From NCBI GenBank assembly GCA_029204225.1, contig CM055092.1, positions 99,884,651 through 99,948,650 of the forward strand: a stretch of DNA of 64,000 bases. Reading direction: 5' to 3'. A program made the translations under genes and the position numbers. The DNA comes from Diphasiastrum complanatum. Lineage: Eukaryota; Streptophyta; Lycopodiopsida; Lycopodiales; Lycopodiaceae. The notes beneath the pieces are model-generated. The model was given only the letters and a program-made list of their open reading frames with translations, searched no databases and was not told where the DNA came from. Positions 24,501-34,564 of this stretch are shown here, piece after piece; the stretch's first letter is position 1; each line of letters opens with the position of its first letter.

Positions 24501-25390
24501 AACTTCATTATATCTTAGGAATAGAGATTATTAGAACTTCTAAATCTACATTCATATGTCAAGAAAAGTATGTTAACTCTATTCTAAAAAGGTTTCATAT
24601 GGAAGATTGTAAAGTTGTTTCTACTCCTATGGAATCAAATGTAAAGCTAACTACAAGAAGTAATGAAAGATCCTTCAAGGACATTACTCTCTATAGAAAG
24701 CTAATAGGATCTCTTATATGGTTAACCATCACAAGACCTGATCTAAGCTTTGTGGTTGGTAAACTAAGTCAATTTATGCAAGATCCTAGTGAGGCTCATT
24801 GGAAGCTAGGAAAGAGAGTACTTAGATACATCTCGGGATCTAGAGATTTTGGCATCTTGTATGGAGGTACTACACCTAGCCTTTGTGGATTTTCAGATTC
24901 AGATTTTGCAGGTGATCAAATGGATAGGAAGTCAACAAGTGCCTTTGCAATCTATCTTGGAGATGGAGTGGTCTCATGGCTATCAAAGAAGCAACCAACT
25001 ATCTCTCTATCTTCCACCGAAGCCGAGTACAAGGCATTAACAACATGCACCAAGGAGATTCTTTGGATCAAGAGGATGTTATTGGATCTTCACTTGCTGG
25101 AACCAGAGAAGACTCCAATCATACTTTGTGATAACCTTTCAGCCCAAAGCTTGGCAAGCAATCCTGTTTTTCATGCAAGGAGCAAGCACATTGAGATTGC
25201 TCACCATTTTGTGAGAGATCAAGTCATTGCCAAAGAGGTGGAGCTTCAACATGTCTCTTCAAAGGAGTGTGTGGCTGATATCTTCACCAAACCATTGGGA
25301 AAGGACCTATATTTAATGCATAGATCTAATCTTGGAATGTGCTCAAAGACTATGTTGAAACTAGCATCCAATGTTGAAGAGGGAGTGTGA
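21509..25390 (+). CDS. Copia gag-pol polyprotein
   Basis: A 1,293-residue frame with all Copia parts in order. Gag with a UBN2-type region covers about residues 1-200, and a CCHC knuckle CFYCGIKGHFANEC lies near 226. The protease site WWIDSGASSHMT is near 282. The pre-integrase block has VWHKRLGHPNFKSLEVM near 415. The integrase core has FIDDFSRYTWIYLLKS, then LRSDNGGEYTS near 544, then SPRTPQQNGVAERKNRT near 575. Reverse transcriptase runs from about 785, with IYVDDIILSGG near 966. RNase H has GFSDSDFAGDQMDRKSTS near 1,127. Family function: packaging, cleavage of the polyprotein, copying of element RNA into DNA and its integration. The frame ends at the first bases of the 3' LTR. The start codon used by the family probably lies somewhat upstream of 21,509. 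Confidence 0.95.
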   Translation: MRMESLLELNELMDIVAKIEERPLTLQEQQRFDKKAKRALHIIKMNVTNELLKEVGKCQSASEAWNALKKLFESKSTSRVLTLRRQIFSSRQREGESAHAFILRVKSLSDDLACIDENIKDGEIVQVMLNGLLNEHANLVQSFAIQRVLPSVVDLQEILLAEEHRLQSKLDGASLQGGGEEAFFTKGKFKGKGKGKGKWSKGGNFDHDDHSSSSSSTKNNKSKFKCFYCGIKGHFANECYKKKREQGERQGNLTIDEEEHNTCESLVMTSSLLANIDDNDPWWIDSGASSHMTRHKEYFTSLLSYEGEGNIIYTANDGQCDIKGIGTIPNSLSTNRKANLENVLYIPSITKNLLSVSQMIDKGLDVEFIGDACLISKCGSLIAQGRRHGKLFKLDACVISNHEGCMAREQLTNQEVWHKRLGHPNFKSLEVMAKKELVLGLPKSLVANNSVCEHCALSKSHRLAYSRSTSRSKEAFQLVHSDIHSSSTTSNGGAKMYATFIDDFSRYTWIYLLKSKDEVFAAFVKFKNEMENQFNTKIKCLRSDNGGEYTSNRFKDFCIAHGIKREMSSPRTPQQNGVAERKNRTLCECAKAMRLHANLAKSFWGEALACANYLCNRWTSASLDGETPHEVLYGRRPSVKHCRIFGCTCFVNITLDDRTKEDPSSKKGVFVGYSEVSKAYKVYIPSTKKVVISRDVIFHEENVSNVVDVDVDVPTNHHDVQDVLDEDGDATPKQTSRKTQRQRAKPSRLTYDEKGKQVVDNSNFAFLTSFDEPTCVGEAIQKKEWIQAMDHEHQALIKSNTWRLVKLPKDKKAIGCKWIFKIKTNQDGSINKYKARLVAKGYAQEYGIDYDETFAPVAKMVTIRILISLATLYDRDMWQMDVTNAFLNGDLEEDIYMEQPEGYVSHDEPNHVCYLQKSLYGLKQAPRSWYAKLNSFLLSQNFVMSEYDHSLYFRLNENDITLLLIYVDDIILSGGNNLDIDEIKMALKREFEIQDLGKLHYILGIEIIRTSKSTFICQEKYVNSILKRFHMEDCKVVSTPMESNVKLTTRSNERSFKDITLYRKLIGSLIWLTITRPDLSFVVGKLSQFMQDPSEAHWKLGKRVLRYISGSRDFGILYGGTTPSLCGFSDSDFAGDQMDRKSTSAFAIYLGDGVVSWLSKKQPTISLSSTEAEYKALTTCTKEILWIKRMLLDLHLLEPEKTPIILCDNLSAQSLASNPVFHARSKHIEIAHHFVRDQVIAKEVELQHVSSKECVADIFTKPLGKDLYLMHRSNLGMCSKTMLKLASNVEEGV

Positions 25391-26040
25391 AAATTGTTAA
25401 CATTTCCTAGCTAGTTTGAGGCCTAAATTGTCTAAAATTGTAAATAGTTTTGGTTCTGGAGTTTCACACGTGTGAACCAGGCCACAATGTTTTTATTTAC
25501 TGTATTTTTTCAGTATGATGAAGTGTCAAACTTCATACCCTTCAAAATGAGATCATTTTGATGTATTTTGGTCATATAAGCCATTTTTAGCTATTTTTCC
25601 TATATAGGGAATATCTAGGGTCAAGTACCTTCTAGAGAGAGGAGAGAGAGTCATCTTCCTCATCCATAAATAGTAGGGAAGTCGTGGAGAACAGGTTGGA
25701 GAAACCTTTTGTATGCTTCATTGAGATCAATAGATCATTGTCATTGTTTCTTCCTCCATTGAGAGCATTGTTGTGTGTATTGTCTTCAAGCTATTGTGTA
25801 TGATCTTAGGTGCTTTCCAAAAGTGGTAGGCTGATGTATTATGGACTGTATAATGCTATTTTGGGCCGCACTTGATGTTTATGGAAGTTTCCATTTGTGG
25901 TAAATGCTTTTTGATCAAGTTCTTTGCATTCTAGGTAGCATAGAATGTGTTGCCAATTCCTAGCTTATGTAGTTTGGAGTGCAAGCATTCAAGCCAATGA
26001 TCTTGGAGTTTAGATCCACTTAGGATCTGTATTTTTCACA
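25386..26040 (+). repeat. 3' LTR of the Copia element
   Basis: It shares the first 45 bp, the palindrome core TTCACACGTGTGAA (25,463-25,476), the AGAGAGAGGAGAGAGAGTCATC stretch in pieces, and nearly all of R-U5 with the 5' LTR. The rest of U3 is clearly diverged. Confidence 0.93.
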
Positions 26041-28486
26041 ATGCTTTGGTGGGGCAAGTAAGACTAGCCGTTCCGAGTATCCAAGAGTAGATTGATGAGG
26101 TCTAGCTGCCGGATTTCCTCCATAATGTGGTTCTTCATATCCCATATGGGCATACCGTTGCTGAATTATCTGAGGATTGAAGTTGCAAAAAGCAGTCTCA
26201 TGATCAGGCGAATTACACAAATGGCATATACTGATTTCCATTCATTTTTTCAATTGAGGACACTCATTCATTGTGTGATTTCTTGTACCAATAGAACATC
26301 AGAAATTTTTTCTAGTAGGAAAAGTCTTTGCAAACTTCTCAGGTTCCTTGTTGGCTTCTCCGTGGAAATCTTCCAATGCTTTGATCTTCTCATCAAATTG
26401 TGACTACAACTTTTTCATCTGTTTCTACTAGTTCTTCCCAAGTTTCTCGAACTCATCGAGCATCATTTCTGTAGTACCGTTGACATTCGTTGATGCAATA
26501 GTGGTGGATGTCGTAGTGGTCTGCCCTACTGTATAAGACAACATATTGATATTCGGCTCATCGTCTGAATCTTCATCCTCCTCCCGAATTGCATCATCCA
26601 TAGCATGTTGCAAAAGTGTGTACTCATTATGGCGTTTCAGCTCACGTTTGATCCTTTTAGGTAAACCTGACAGCATCACATAATCATGACAGTTTCGTTA
26701 ATTAGCTCAGGTTCGCACTCAGATTTGAGACGTTTTACCAATTCAATGTAATCTCAAACCATTTTCTGCCTTTCGATTTTAATTTTACTTAAAAGTAGAA
26801 AAGGGTCTTTCATAAACTTCCAAGGTTTGAACCGTGTGATAAGGGCTCGTTTAACAGTTTTCGAATCTGTGTGCTAAGTTTCATCTTGATTATAGTACCA
26901 ATCTTGTGCTGCGCCTGTTAAGGCCATAGAAAAAAAGCTTAAGTTTACCCTGGGAAAAAACTTCACCATAGATTTCACAAGATTCAGAATAGATCTGAAG
27001 AAATCTAACTAGATCTACTAATCCATTATATTTGGGTAGATCCAAACGGGGTGCTCTTCTAATAATGATTGGATTGACTTCTCGAGGAGCACCTCCATGG
27101 GCAGCCATTTTTATAGATTAAATCAAGTAGACAATGAGATTGGATCTAGATTTTCAATCAAAATTGTCTCAGATCAGATCTGCTAGATCTCTTCCACTCG
27201 ACAAGAATTAGATTCCTATATCGTAAATTCTCAAAAATAAAAAAATTCTTAGAATCAAAATTAGACTGTATCAGATTTGACTCAAAATTTGACAAGGACT
27301 TGATCTAGACATCAAAACCTAAAAATAGAACTAACGAAGGTTCCCCAGGGGAAGATTCACTTTGCAAACATTCAATAGTGCTATTTTTGAAAAAAAAATC
27401 CTTTAATCAGGTTTTTTTGACAAATTCTATGGAAATAACCTTTGCCGCACTCTCAGACTCAGAATCTGAAACAAGATAAAGCTAGGGTAGAACTAGCGAA
27501 GGTTTCGAACAGACAAAAGCACAGTTTTTGTAGTTTGACGAGGGTAAAAATAAAGATTTTCTATGATATGAATAGGATGAATATTCGCCAAACTCAAAAA
27601 TAGTGAATTATTTTAAATAGAATAATATGAAAACTCGGCGAAGGTTCTGGCAAAGAAGCAAGAGTAATACTAGTATTTTTGCAAAAAAGAGACTTTTTTG
27701 ACAAAAATATGACAATATGACAACTGATCCTCTGAGAAACCTTCTATTTATGATATAATTCTTCGTTGACCTGGCAGTAGATAGATACAAATCACACCTA
27801 TGCACAGTGAATCGAGTGAAGGTTCTTTTTTTGTTTGGGATTTTTGTGATTTTTTGATGGTTTTTGATGGTTTTTTTTATGTTTCTAGAAATCTGTTGGG
27901 AAGGATTGTTCGCCTTTCAAACTGAAGGTCATGTGATCAAAACTGAAGGGGCCTGCAACTCGGCGAACGTTTTCTGAAATAGGAAAAAAATCTATCAGCT
28001 CTGATGACGATTTTTGTCTCCTTTTGGCCAAAATATAACAGACTTGACCGATTTTGTTGTTTTTTCTGATATCTCAAATCCAAATGGATCTTAAGGTTGG
28101 TGATTTGAATAGCTTTCCCTGTTTGACAATTAGATAAGATTTCACACAAGAATATTTACTTAAATCAGGCATTAAAAGTCTCGGCAAAGGGCCTAAAGTC
28201 CTTTTATTAACTTTCTAATTAATCAAATCTCTATGCTATCATCAGGTTGGACTTACACACGTAGGGTGCCAAATCCCTCTCACTTATAAACTAGAGTTAG
28301 GGTTGCCTTGGGATCCGCAGACCCTCCAACAGAGTTAGGGTCCAATCAAAAGAGAGATATTCATCAATTTGGCCCAATCAAGTTTGAGGGCTCATATGTC
28401 ACTCAACCAATAGGATTTAGAGGAGAATACCCAAGATCTCTCTTCATAATCTTTATAGTCATTGTTGCCACCTGCATTAGTCTTGC

Positions 28487-28524
28487 CATGCATATATAAA
28501 GGTTCTCATGCATATATAAAGGTT
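28487..28524 (+). promoter_or_regulatory. Tandemly duplicated TATA box of the dioxygenase gene
   Basis: A 20-bp unit CATGCATATATAAAGGTTCT occurs twice in direct tandem (the second copy is complete through GGTT). Each carries TATATAAA. The pair lies about 60 bp inside the end of the left arm. No ATG occurs between the second TATA box and 28,880, which fits a 5' leader of roughly 330 nt. Confidence 0.6.
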
Positions 28525-28879
28525 GGGCGTTGGTTCTCTCCGAGAAGACTTAGGCTGCAGTGCCACCGCCACCTCTCCTTCACCCTTAACCCTTCATCCC
28601 TACAAGCGGCTCTGACCTTCTCGATCTATTACGCTACTTCGAAATCTGGGAAATCTCTCTCTCGATCTTTTGGTTGCTTTTGCTCTCGTGCGCGCATACA
28701 TATCACTGACGGTGGAGAAACTACCACACTATTGCTCTATAGCTAAAGATACTGCTAGCTAGTCCGCTGCTATTGCTCAAAAAACTACTCCGCCGCCCAC
28801 TGATCGGGAGAAGTTTCCTGTCTCCAACGCCACCACTGCACTGCTGCTCTCTGCACCACCGATACCAGGACCAATTCTG

Positions 28880-30763
28880 ATGCATTGTTCCTGTATAAAG
28901 CCTACATTGGCACTCACTAGCTCTAACAGCATTTTGGGCTTCTGCTGCATAGTGTTTTTTGGTCGGTCTTATCTCAGTATATTCAATTTCAGCAAGGATA
29001 TTGCCCAGATTCACGTTCAGGTGCGTGTTTACACACTTGTTTTTGTGATGCTCGTTCGCAGCAGGAGTTTTCGTCTATGCTATGTCTCGATAGTTGGTTG
29101 TAACTAATTGTATATTGGGTAGCTATTTGGGAGTGTGTACGGGCACCTGGGTGGTCATTGCTTAGTAGTGTGGGATAATTATTGAACATAGACTGGCCAG
29201 AGTGTGAGTTTAATTCAACTTGCTGTTCCACGATCCGTCACTTACTCTAATTAATTTCTCTTGCATTCGGTTGCACTTCTATATATTAGCTTGTCAGAAA
29301 AGGTTTTTCTTTCGGAATTGGTGAGAACATGTTTTTGAGTCGAAAGATGGTTTGATCCAAAGCCCATGCAAGCAGTGCACATCGCTTTCTTTCCTTCATA
29401 ACTTCACATAGTCTTGCCAGCATTTTTTTAATATGGACACATCAACCTATAAATTGACTGATACTGAATGGTTGATCAGTTATGACATTTCAGTTACAAA
29501 AGCTTTTGCTAGTTAAGACGTTCTAATTATATTGTTTTCACTGAATGTAGAAAGAGTTGGAAGCTTGGGAGTACAATGCAAACGATGAGGATCACCGGCG
29601 TACGCACAAGTTTAGTCCCAATCGTCCAGTGCCACAGGAACACATCCACGGTATTCACACTCAACAAGCAACTACTAAGATTAGTTTTGCTTGTACCTAT
29701 TGGAGATATTGGAGAGGATATGAAAGGAGCAAATTCAAGCTCAATTTACTAACTATGCAAGTTTTGACTGTCAGAGCTGGGAGTGCTGACATGGAAGCTT
29801 GATGTAGACGCATGGGAAAAGAACACTTTGCTAGAAACAATCAAGATGGATCGTGGGTACAAATACTCGGTATTGTTCTCGCCTAAATTGATTCAGTTGG
29901 TTTGTGACTCTGGAGTTTCTATCAGCTTGAGTTTGTTATTGGAATCGCTATATTAAATCATAGGCCATAAATAGGAGGGAGATGCTAATATTCTCAATGA
30001 TGTGTGGCACTAGGAGGTTGTGACTGTTTGCCCCAAAGAGATGGAAGATTTCGAAGAAAAAGTGAAAGGATTTTTCCAAGAACATATGCATTCTCAAGAG
30101 GAAATACGGTTGATACTTGATGGCAACGGTCAGAAGAGGCCATTAACGAATACTAGCTTAAAAATTAGAATATGTTGTTTTGTCTGTATTTTCAGTAAAA
30201 TTTAGTGATTGCAAGAACAATTTAGCCGTAATGGGTTGATCTTGCGTTTGCAGGCTACTGGGACATTCGAGATTATGACGGTAAATGGATTCGTTTCCGA
30301 GTAACTAAGGATGATATGATTGTTCTTCCTCCAGGAATGTTTCACAGGTTTACGATTGATGAGAACAATTATATCAAGGTAATGCAACCATGTATGAAAC
30401 TTTTTCCCATATAACGATTTCAGAGTCTTGTTGATTGCAGTGCTAGTGTTACACTCTAAAGCCTGCATACTTGGGTACATGCACTTCTCTTGTACACAGA
30501 CGTTCCATACAGGACTCAGCATGGAGCGGAGAGTGAAAGTGCTGCAAGGTAAGTAAGCCAGCTTGAGCATGGGTAACATTTGCCAATTGTCTTAGCATTC
30601 ATAAAGTTCTCGACTAACACGAAAAAAAGCAAGCTCTTTTACGCTGCTCTCATTGTCTGGATCGTGGTACAGGAAAGAATACGTGGACAAAGTGCTGAAT
30701 AACCCTGCGGCCGTTCATAGACACCTGGATTACCACTCAGTGAAAGCCAGTCTAGTCTGTTAA
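28880..30763 (+). CDS. Acireductone dioxygenase (ARD) gene with introns
   Basis: ARD oxidises acireductone in the methionine salvage cycle. I read exons 28,880-29,020, 29,551-29,650, 29,775-29,869, 30,014-30,128 and 30,254-30,378, which join in phase at GT-AG borders. The spliced product contains KELEAWEYNANDEDHRRTH, ELGVLTWKLD, TVCPKEMEDFEEKVKGFFQ, the metal-site EHMHSQEEIRL (His, His, Glu) and KDDMIVLPPGMFHRFTID with the fourth ligand His, all as expected of the cupin fold. Tail exons ending at 30,548 and spanning 30,673-30,763 read VPYRTQHGAESESAAR and KEYVDKVLNN, matching the family's RKEYVDKV end. They do not join exon 5 in phase by any border I can see, and the usual LFVGEPVWTPYNRP segment is not recognisable, so the 3' end is misread or damaged. 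Exon 1 adds an unusual 47-residue hydrophobic N-terminus. It starts at the first ATG after the TATA boxes. Confidence 0.82.
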
Positions 30764-32100
30764 CAGACTTTTTCAAGCCAAGATGGTGGCTGTTGGATCT
30801 CTTATATAGCTGTCCTAAAAATATCTCTAGCGGCTGTGGCCGGACCACATAAATACCCAGTTATAGATTGGTTTATATCGGCATATCTCGTTTTTTAAGA
30901 CGCTCCTAATTCGCAGGATATATTAGTTAGATATACTATTGATTAGTACAGTACAAAACTGATACAATCATAGAAAATGAGCGGGATTCTTCCCATTCAA
31001 CTGGATAAGTTCTGTGCTTGTACAAGGCATATATTTATCTATATGATGAATTGTCACACCAGGGAGTTCTGGAATATAACTATGAAGTTAATTTTCTGTC
31101 TGCAGAGCTCATAACATTCTATTTTATTACCTTTTTGAGCATTAACATGCTGTCCAATTTCTTTTTTTTTTCGGAATCAAGGGCTGCATGGAAGGTGAAA
31201 TTTTCATGACGATCCCACATGAAGCTACTTGATCTACAATGCCCACATAAAGCTACTTGATATTTAATATGACAAATTCCCTGAAATATACTTAACGATA
31301 CCTTTCTGAATTTCTTCTCTCTTGTAGAACTATATCTTAATTCACTTGAGCTTCAACATAATACATATTCTTGTTTATCGGAAATTATCTTCAGATCTAG
31401 ATGTATTTCTATGTGCCGAATCTCAGAGGTTATTATTCCTTCTTTGGATAACTGCAACAAGAAATAATAACTTCTGAGGGCATTGTAGATCAAACAACCT
31501 GAACTATTATTCTACCCTGAAGCAAAATTTGAGGCTTGGCATATCCTTCAAACTCGTCGTGGTTTAGATCCCATACATTCTTACGCGCTGAAGGTTTGAA
31601 TTCTTATGTGAAAGTGCATACTATGGCTATAGTCACTTGGATGATGATCATAGCTTGCCTGGAATCCTTTGTTCTTGGAGCTTTTGAGATCATTTTAGTA
31701 TCTTTCTATGAATCGTGTAGATGCAAACAATTGGGGATCGAAAGGAGCATTGCAAGTATTATTAGCTATATTACGAGGAGTTGCATTACTAATTGCTCGC
31801 TACATATACTAGAAATCTTGGTGTATGACACCAAGGAATGCCCTTTAAATTAACATAGATGTGACTAATTGAGGCAACTTTTGTCTAACAAATTAAAAGG
31901 CCAAAAGTAAATTCTAAAAAATGATTCATGAATCCATTAGTTGTTAACTATATGAGCCTGCTCATTAGCTTTTATAGAGAGTAGTGTCTTCAGAGGTTGC
32001 TTCTCTATCTCTTATACCTCGCTTACTATCTCTTAAACCAAGCTTTATTTCAAAACACTTGGCTAAGTGCTAGCTTCGTCTTTACAATTTATCCATGACT
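30764..32100. other. No recognisable gene
   Basis: 3' flank of the dioxygenase gene and AT-rich sequence. A 105-codon frame at 31,536-31,853 is rich in hydrophobic residues but matches nothing I know and is not called. Confidence 0.4.
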
Positions 32101-33460
32101 ATCTTTCTTGAACAGTGTCATCAACATATAGTATAAAAATTTGATGTTAAATTCATCAAATATAAATGTGATGTTAAGAAAATGCATTATGCTCACTCAC
32201 AATGAACTAAAGCCCACGCTAGAAATTTAGAATCAAGCATTCAAATATCTTGGGGCTTGCTTGAGCCCATACAAGTGTTCTTTTGTTTTAAGGCAGACAA
32301 GCTTTTTGCATGAAAACACTTTGAGGTAATTACCTTAAAGAATTGAATAAGATAACTTACCATCAAGTGGAGCAAATGGTGGCCTATTTGAAATGAAGTT
32401 AAGTGTAATTGATTGTCTCATCCACCTAAAGTGGGAGCTTTAGAATACATGAAAACTTCTATTTTATCTCTTGTCCATTTCATTTTGTTGAGGAGTCTTT
32501 GGGCAAGAAATTTGGCTTTGAATACCATGTGTTGTCACAAATTTTGATAGAGTCTTTAGAAATTTACTCATATTGATTAATCTCAATATTTTCATCTTGA
32601 TGCTGAGTTGGTTCTCCATCATAGATTTAAACTTAAAGAATGTCTCCTTCACTTGTTCCATGCTCTTAAGTAAGTATATCCATGTATGCCTACTATTGTC
32701 ATTAATAATCAATGTATCAAATGTGTTGTATATTGTTTTGTAGTAAACATGTGTTGTAAAACACTCTTTTACTAGAAAATTGAACATGTGTTGTATATTG
32801 TAAAAAAATCAAGAGGTAGCCCGGTTAGATTATAATTGACCAAATAATGTATGCATTTAAATCGGATGTCCCAATCTCTTGTGCCACAACTCAACCAAAG
32901 ACACAATTTGCATAACATTCTTAACTTCTCCATGCTTATAAATAGAAGCTTCTAGCTTATAAATCTTACTATGTTGCATAATATTATGTTTTTCTCCTAA
33001 TTGTGACTAGTCATGTGAGAACTAGTAGAAGCACCTACCTATCCACCTTGAATCCCGTGATCCATTAGATAACACATAACATTTGAAGATATCATAAGGG
33101 AACTCCCATCACCTTATCAAACGTAAAGTTACCTTGCCTACCGACCTTTTATTAAAGTCATCTTCCTCTTAAAACATTCACTTGTAAAATGACCAAGCCT
33201 TTTCTTGTAAACGAAATTCACCTTTGATTTGTTTTTTTCTACTACTTGCTTATTGGATTTGAATCTCTGATTTTAACTCCATGTTATCTTGCCCTTGGAA
33301 CTTATATCTATAGTAAAAATTTTGCATCATCTTCCTTGATGTTGGAAGATAATTTCTAATGTGGCGTTCATGTTGGCAAGTTGATTCTCCAAGGTAGTAA
33401 ATTCTTTTTGGATTGCAATACTTTAAGAAAAGTATTCATGGCCTCTTCCAAATCCATCGG
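32100..33460 (-). mobile_element. Copia remnant (integrase part)
   Basis: The minus strand shows an integrase-core fragment in 32,464-32,787 (NDNSRHTWIYLLKSMEQVKE, then GIQSQISCPKTPQQNEM). Weaker pre-integrase and gag-like text follows upstream to about 33,430. Old and heavily broken. Confidence 0.7.
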
Positions 33461-34515
33461 GGAGAATTTGAACAAGTTTTCACAAACGAGTCAGTGAGAG
33501 TACTTTACAGTTTAAGACCCTCTACAAGAGTTCCCAGGTCCCAAAATGAGCCAAAATGAAGCCAGAACCCTCACAAACAATAATTTCTTCAAGTCTTTGT
33601 GGCAACTAACTCTCGCTGGACCTCTTGTAGCTAAATTTCACTGAGATAAGCTGACACACGAGTTTGCGAGAGTTCATCTTGGTCCAGTAAGCTGTAAAGT
33701 GGTTCCAAGTGCTGAAAAAAGTAGAAAATCATCCAAAAAAGAGAACCCTCGCACAAGTAACTCTCGTTGCAAGGTCCAATAAGTTCAAAAAGGCTTTTTT
33801 CATCAGTGATCAAGTCTGTGAGAGTTAGTATTAAGTATGGATAAGTTTGTAAGCTAAAAAATTCCCAAAAACATCATCAGACATAAATAAAATTTAGATC
33901 TATGAGAGTTAACCTTTGCCGCCTTCTACAGAGCCAGATCTAGATTCAGTTAAGAGGGTTTAGGGTTAGTTAAGAGAGTTAGATTTCAGCGATCACAAAA
34001 TATCAGAGTTTTTTACTATAATATAGTGCAAAGAACTGTCGCATAGCCAACCTCGCATGTCATTGAATAACCTTCATAGATAGGATCAATTGAAAAGAGG
34101 CTAAAATTGCACTAATAGCCATCAAAACTGATCAGAATCTTACATATCCAGATTGCTTTCCCTGCATGCATCAAGATCTAATAACCAATATCCAGTAACC
34201 CTAGACTTCTCTGATGAATGAATATGAGATCAAGATGATCAGTACCCAAAAAAGTAGGAAATCAAGTACCAAACTTTTCCCGAGTTGCAGCCGCACAGAT
34301 TAAAGCAGAAGTAGGACCAACAGTAATGGACCCAATAGATCAACCCGTACCTATTGTATCCTTGCAAGTAGTTTGGAGGTCACCTTTTCTCGAAATGCCA
34401 AGATACAATGGATCAACAGATCTTATCAGGTTTCTCTAGATCTACGAACAAGCGTGCAAGATTTATGAGGAATAGACTCTTGAGAAAAAATTAAAGTTGT
34501 TCCCAAAAGAAATAC
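33461..34515 (+). mobile_element. Gypsy leader and gag start
   Basis: A leader-like region with iterated CTCTCGC / GAGAGTT phrases, then gag text near 34,370-34,510 (LEMPRYNGSTDLIRFL, YEQACKIYEE) that closely parallels the gag of the arm Gypsy (LDLPKYNGLVDLVRFL). Same family, opposite orientation to the left-arm copy; broken. Confidence 0.65.
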
Positions 34516-34564
34516 CCTCAGCCACACAAATTTGGCTCTTACCCTCTAACACTATGATTCAACC

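Larger units (their letters stand above)
19611..26040 (+). mobile_element. Nearly whole Copia element inserted in the Gypsy remnant
   Basis: Two LTRs of about 655 bp (19,611-20,264 and 25,386-26,040), primer site, one long gag-pol frame, purine tract (GAAGAGGGAG just before 25,386) and flanking ATGC on both sides (19,607-19,610 and 26,041-26,044), compatible with a short target-site duplication. The LTR ends are inverted, TGTGAAAA / TTTTCACA. It looks almost whole, with perhaps one break in the coding part. The last 340 bp of the LTRs are nearly identical, suggesting a recent event, but the first 310 bp are not. Confidence 0.95.
17995..28290 (-). mobile_element. Gypsy remnant, left copy, split by a Copia insertion
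   Basis: Read on the minus strand: an LTR/leader region (28,290 to about 27,190), then gag (RRAPRLDLPKYNGLVDLVRF near 27,050) and a zinc-knuckle segment (ICHLCNSPDHETAFCNFN near 26,230). After the inserted Copia (19,611-26,040) come an RNase H-type segment (YTDHQLLLYLVNKTCNTGCI near 19,450), the zinc-binding integrase head (HFSIDITIRKLLQSGCWWP) and a piece of integrase core (MTKWVEAKAVKVANAKS). It is broken in several places; reverse transcriptase is not visible. The right-arm relative is 43,560-46,530. Confidence 0.82.
1..28425 (+). repeat. Left arm of a giant inverted repeat
   Basis: The same landmarks occur in mirror order and opposite strand in the right arm: Transposase_24-like gene, 135-codon frame, CACTA tnp2, AT microsatellite, two Copia remnants, small unknown frame, 24-bp minisatellite and Gypsy remnant. 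The first 20 bases are the reverse complement of 59,889-59,908. The inner end lies near 28,425, just after the shared phrase CTCAACCAATAG. Segments seen only here are about 3,493-5,057, 13,370-17,990 and 19,611-26,040. The shared sequence adds up to about 14 kb. The outer end is not in the window. Confidence 0.93.

Noticed and set aside
28880-30763. Processed (retro-copied) dioxygenase pseudogene
   Set aside because: Several introns with GT-AG borders in correct phase are present, so it was not copied from mRNA.
31536-31853. 105-codon hydrophobic frame
   Set aside because: No motif, no paired copy, and AT-rich composition. Length alone is not enough.
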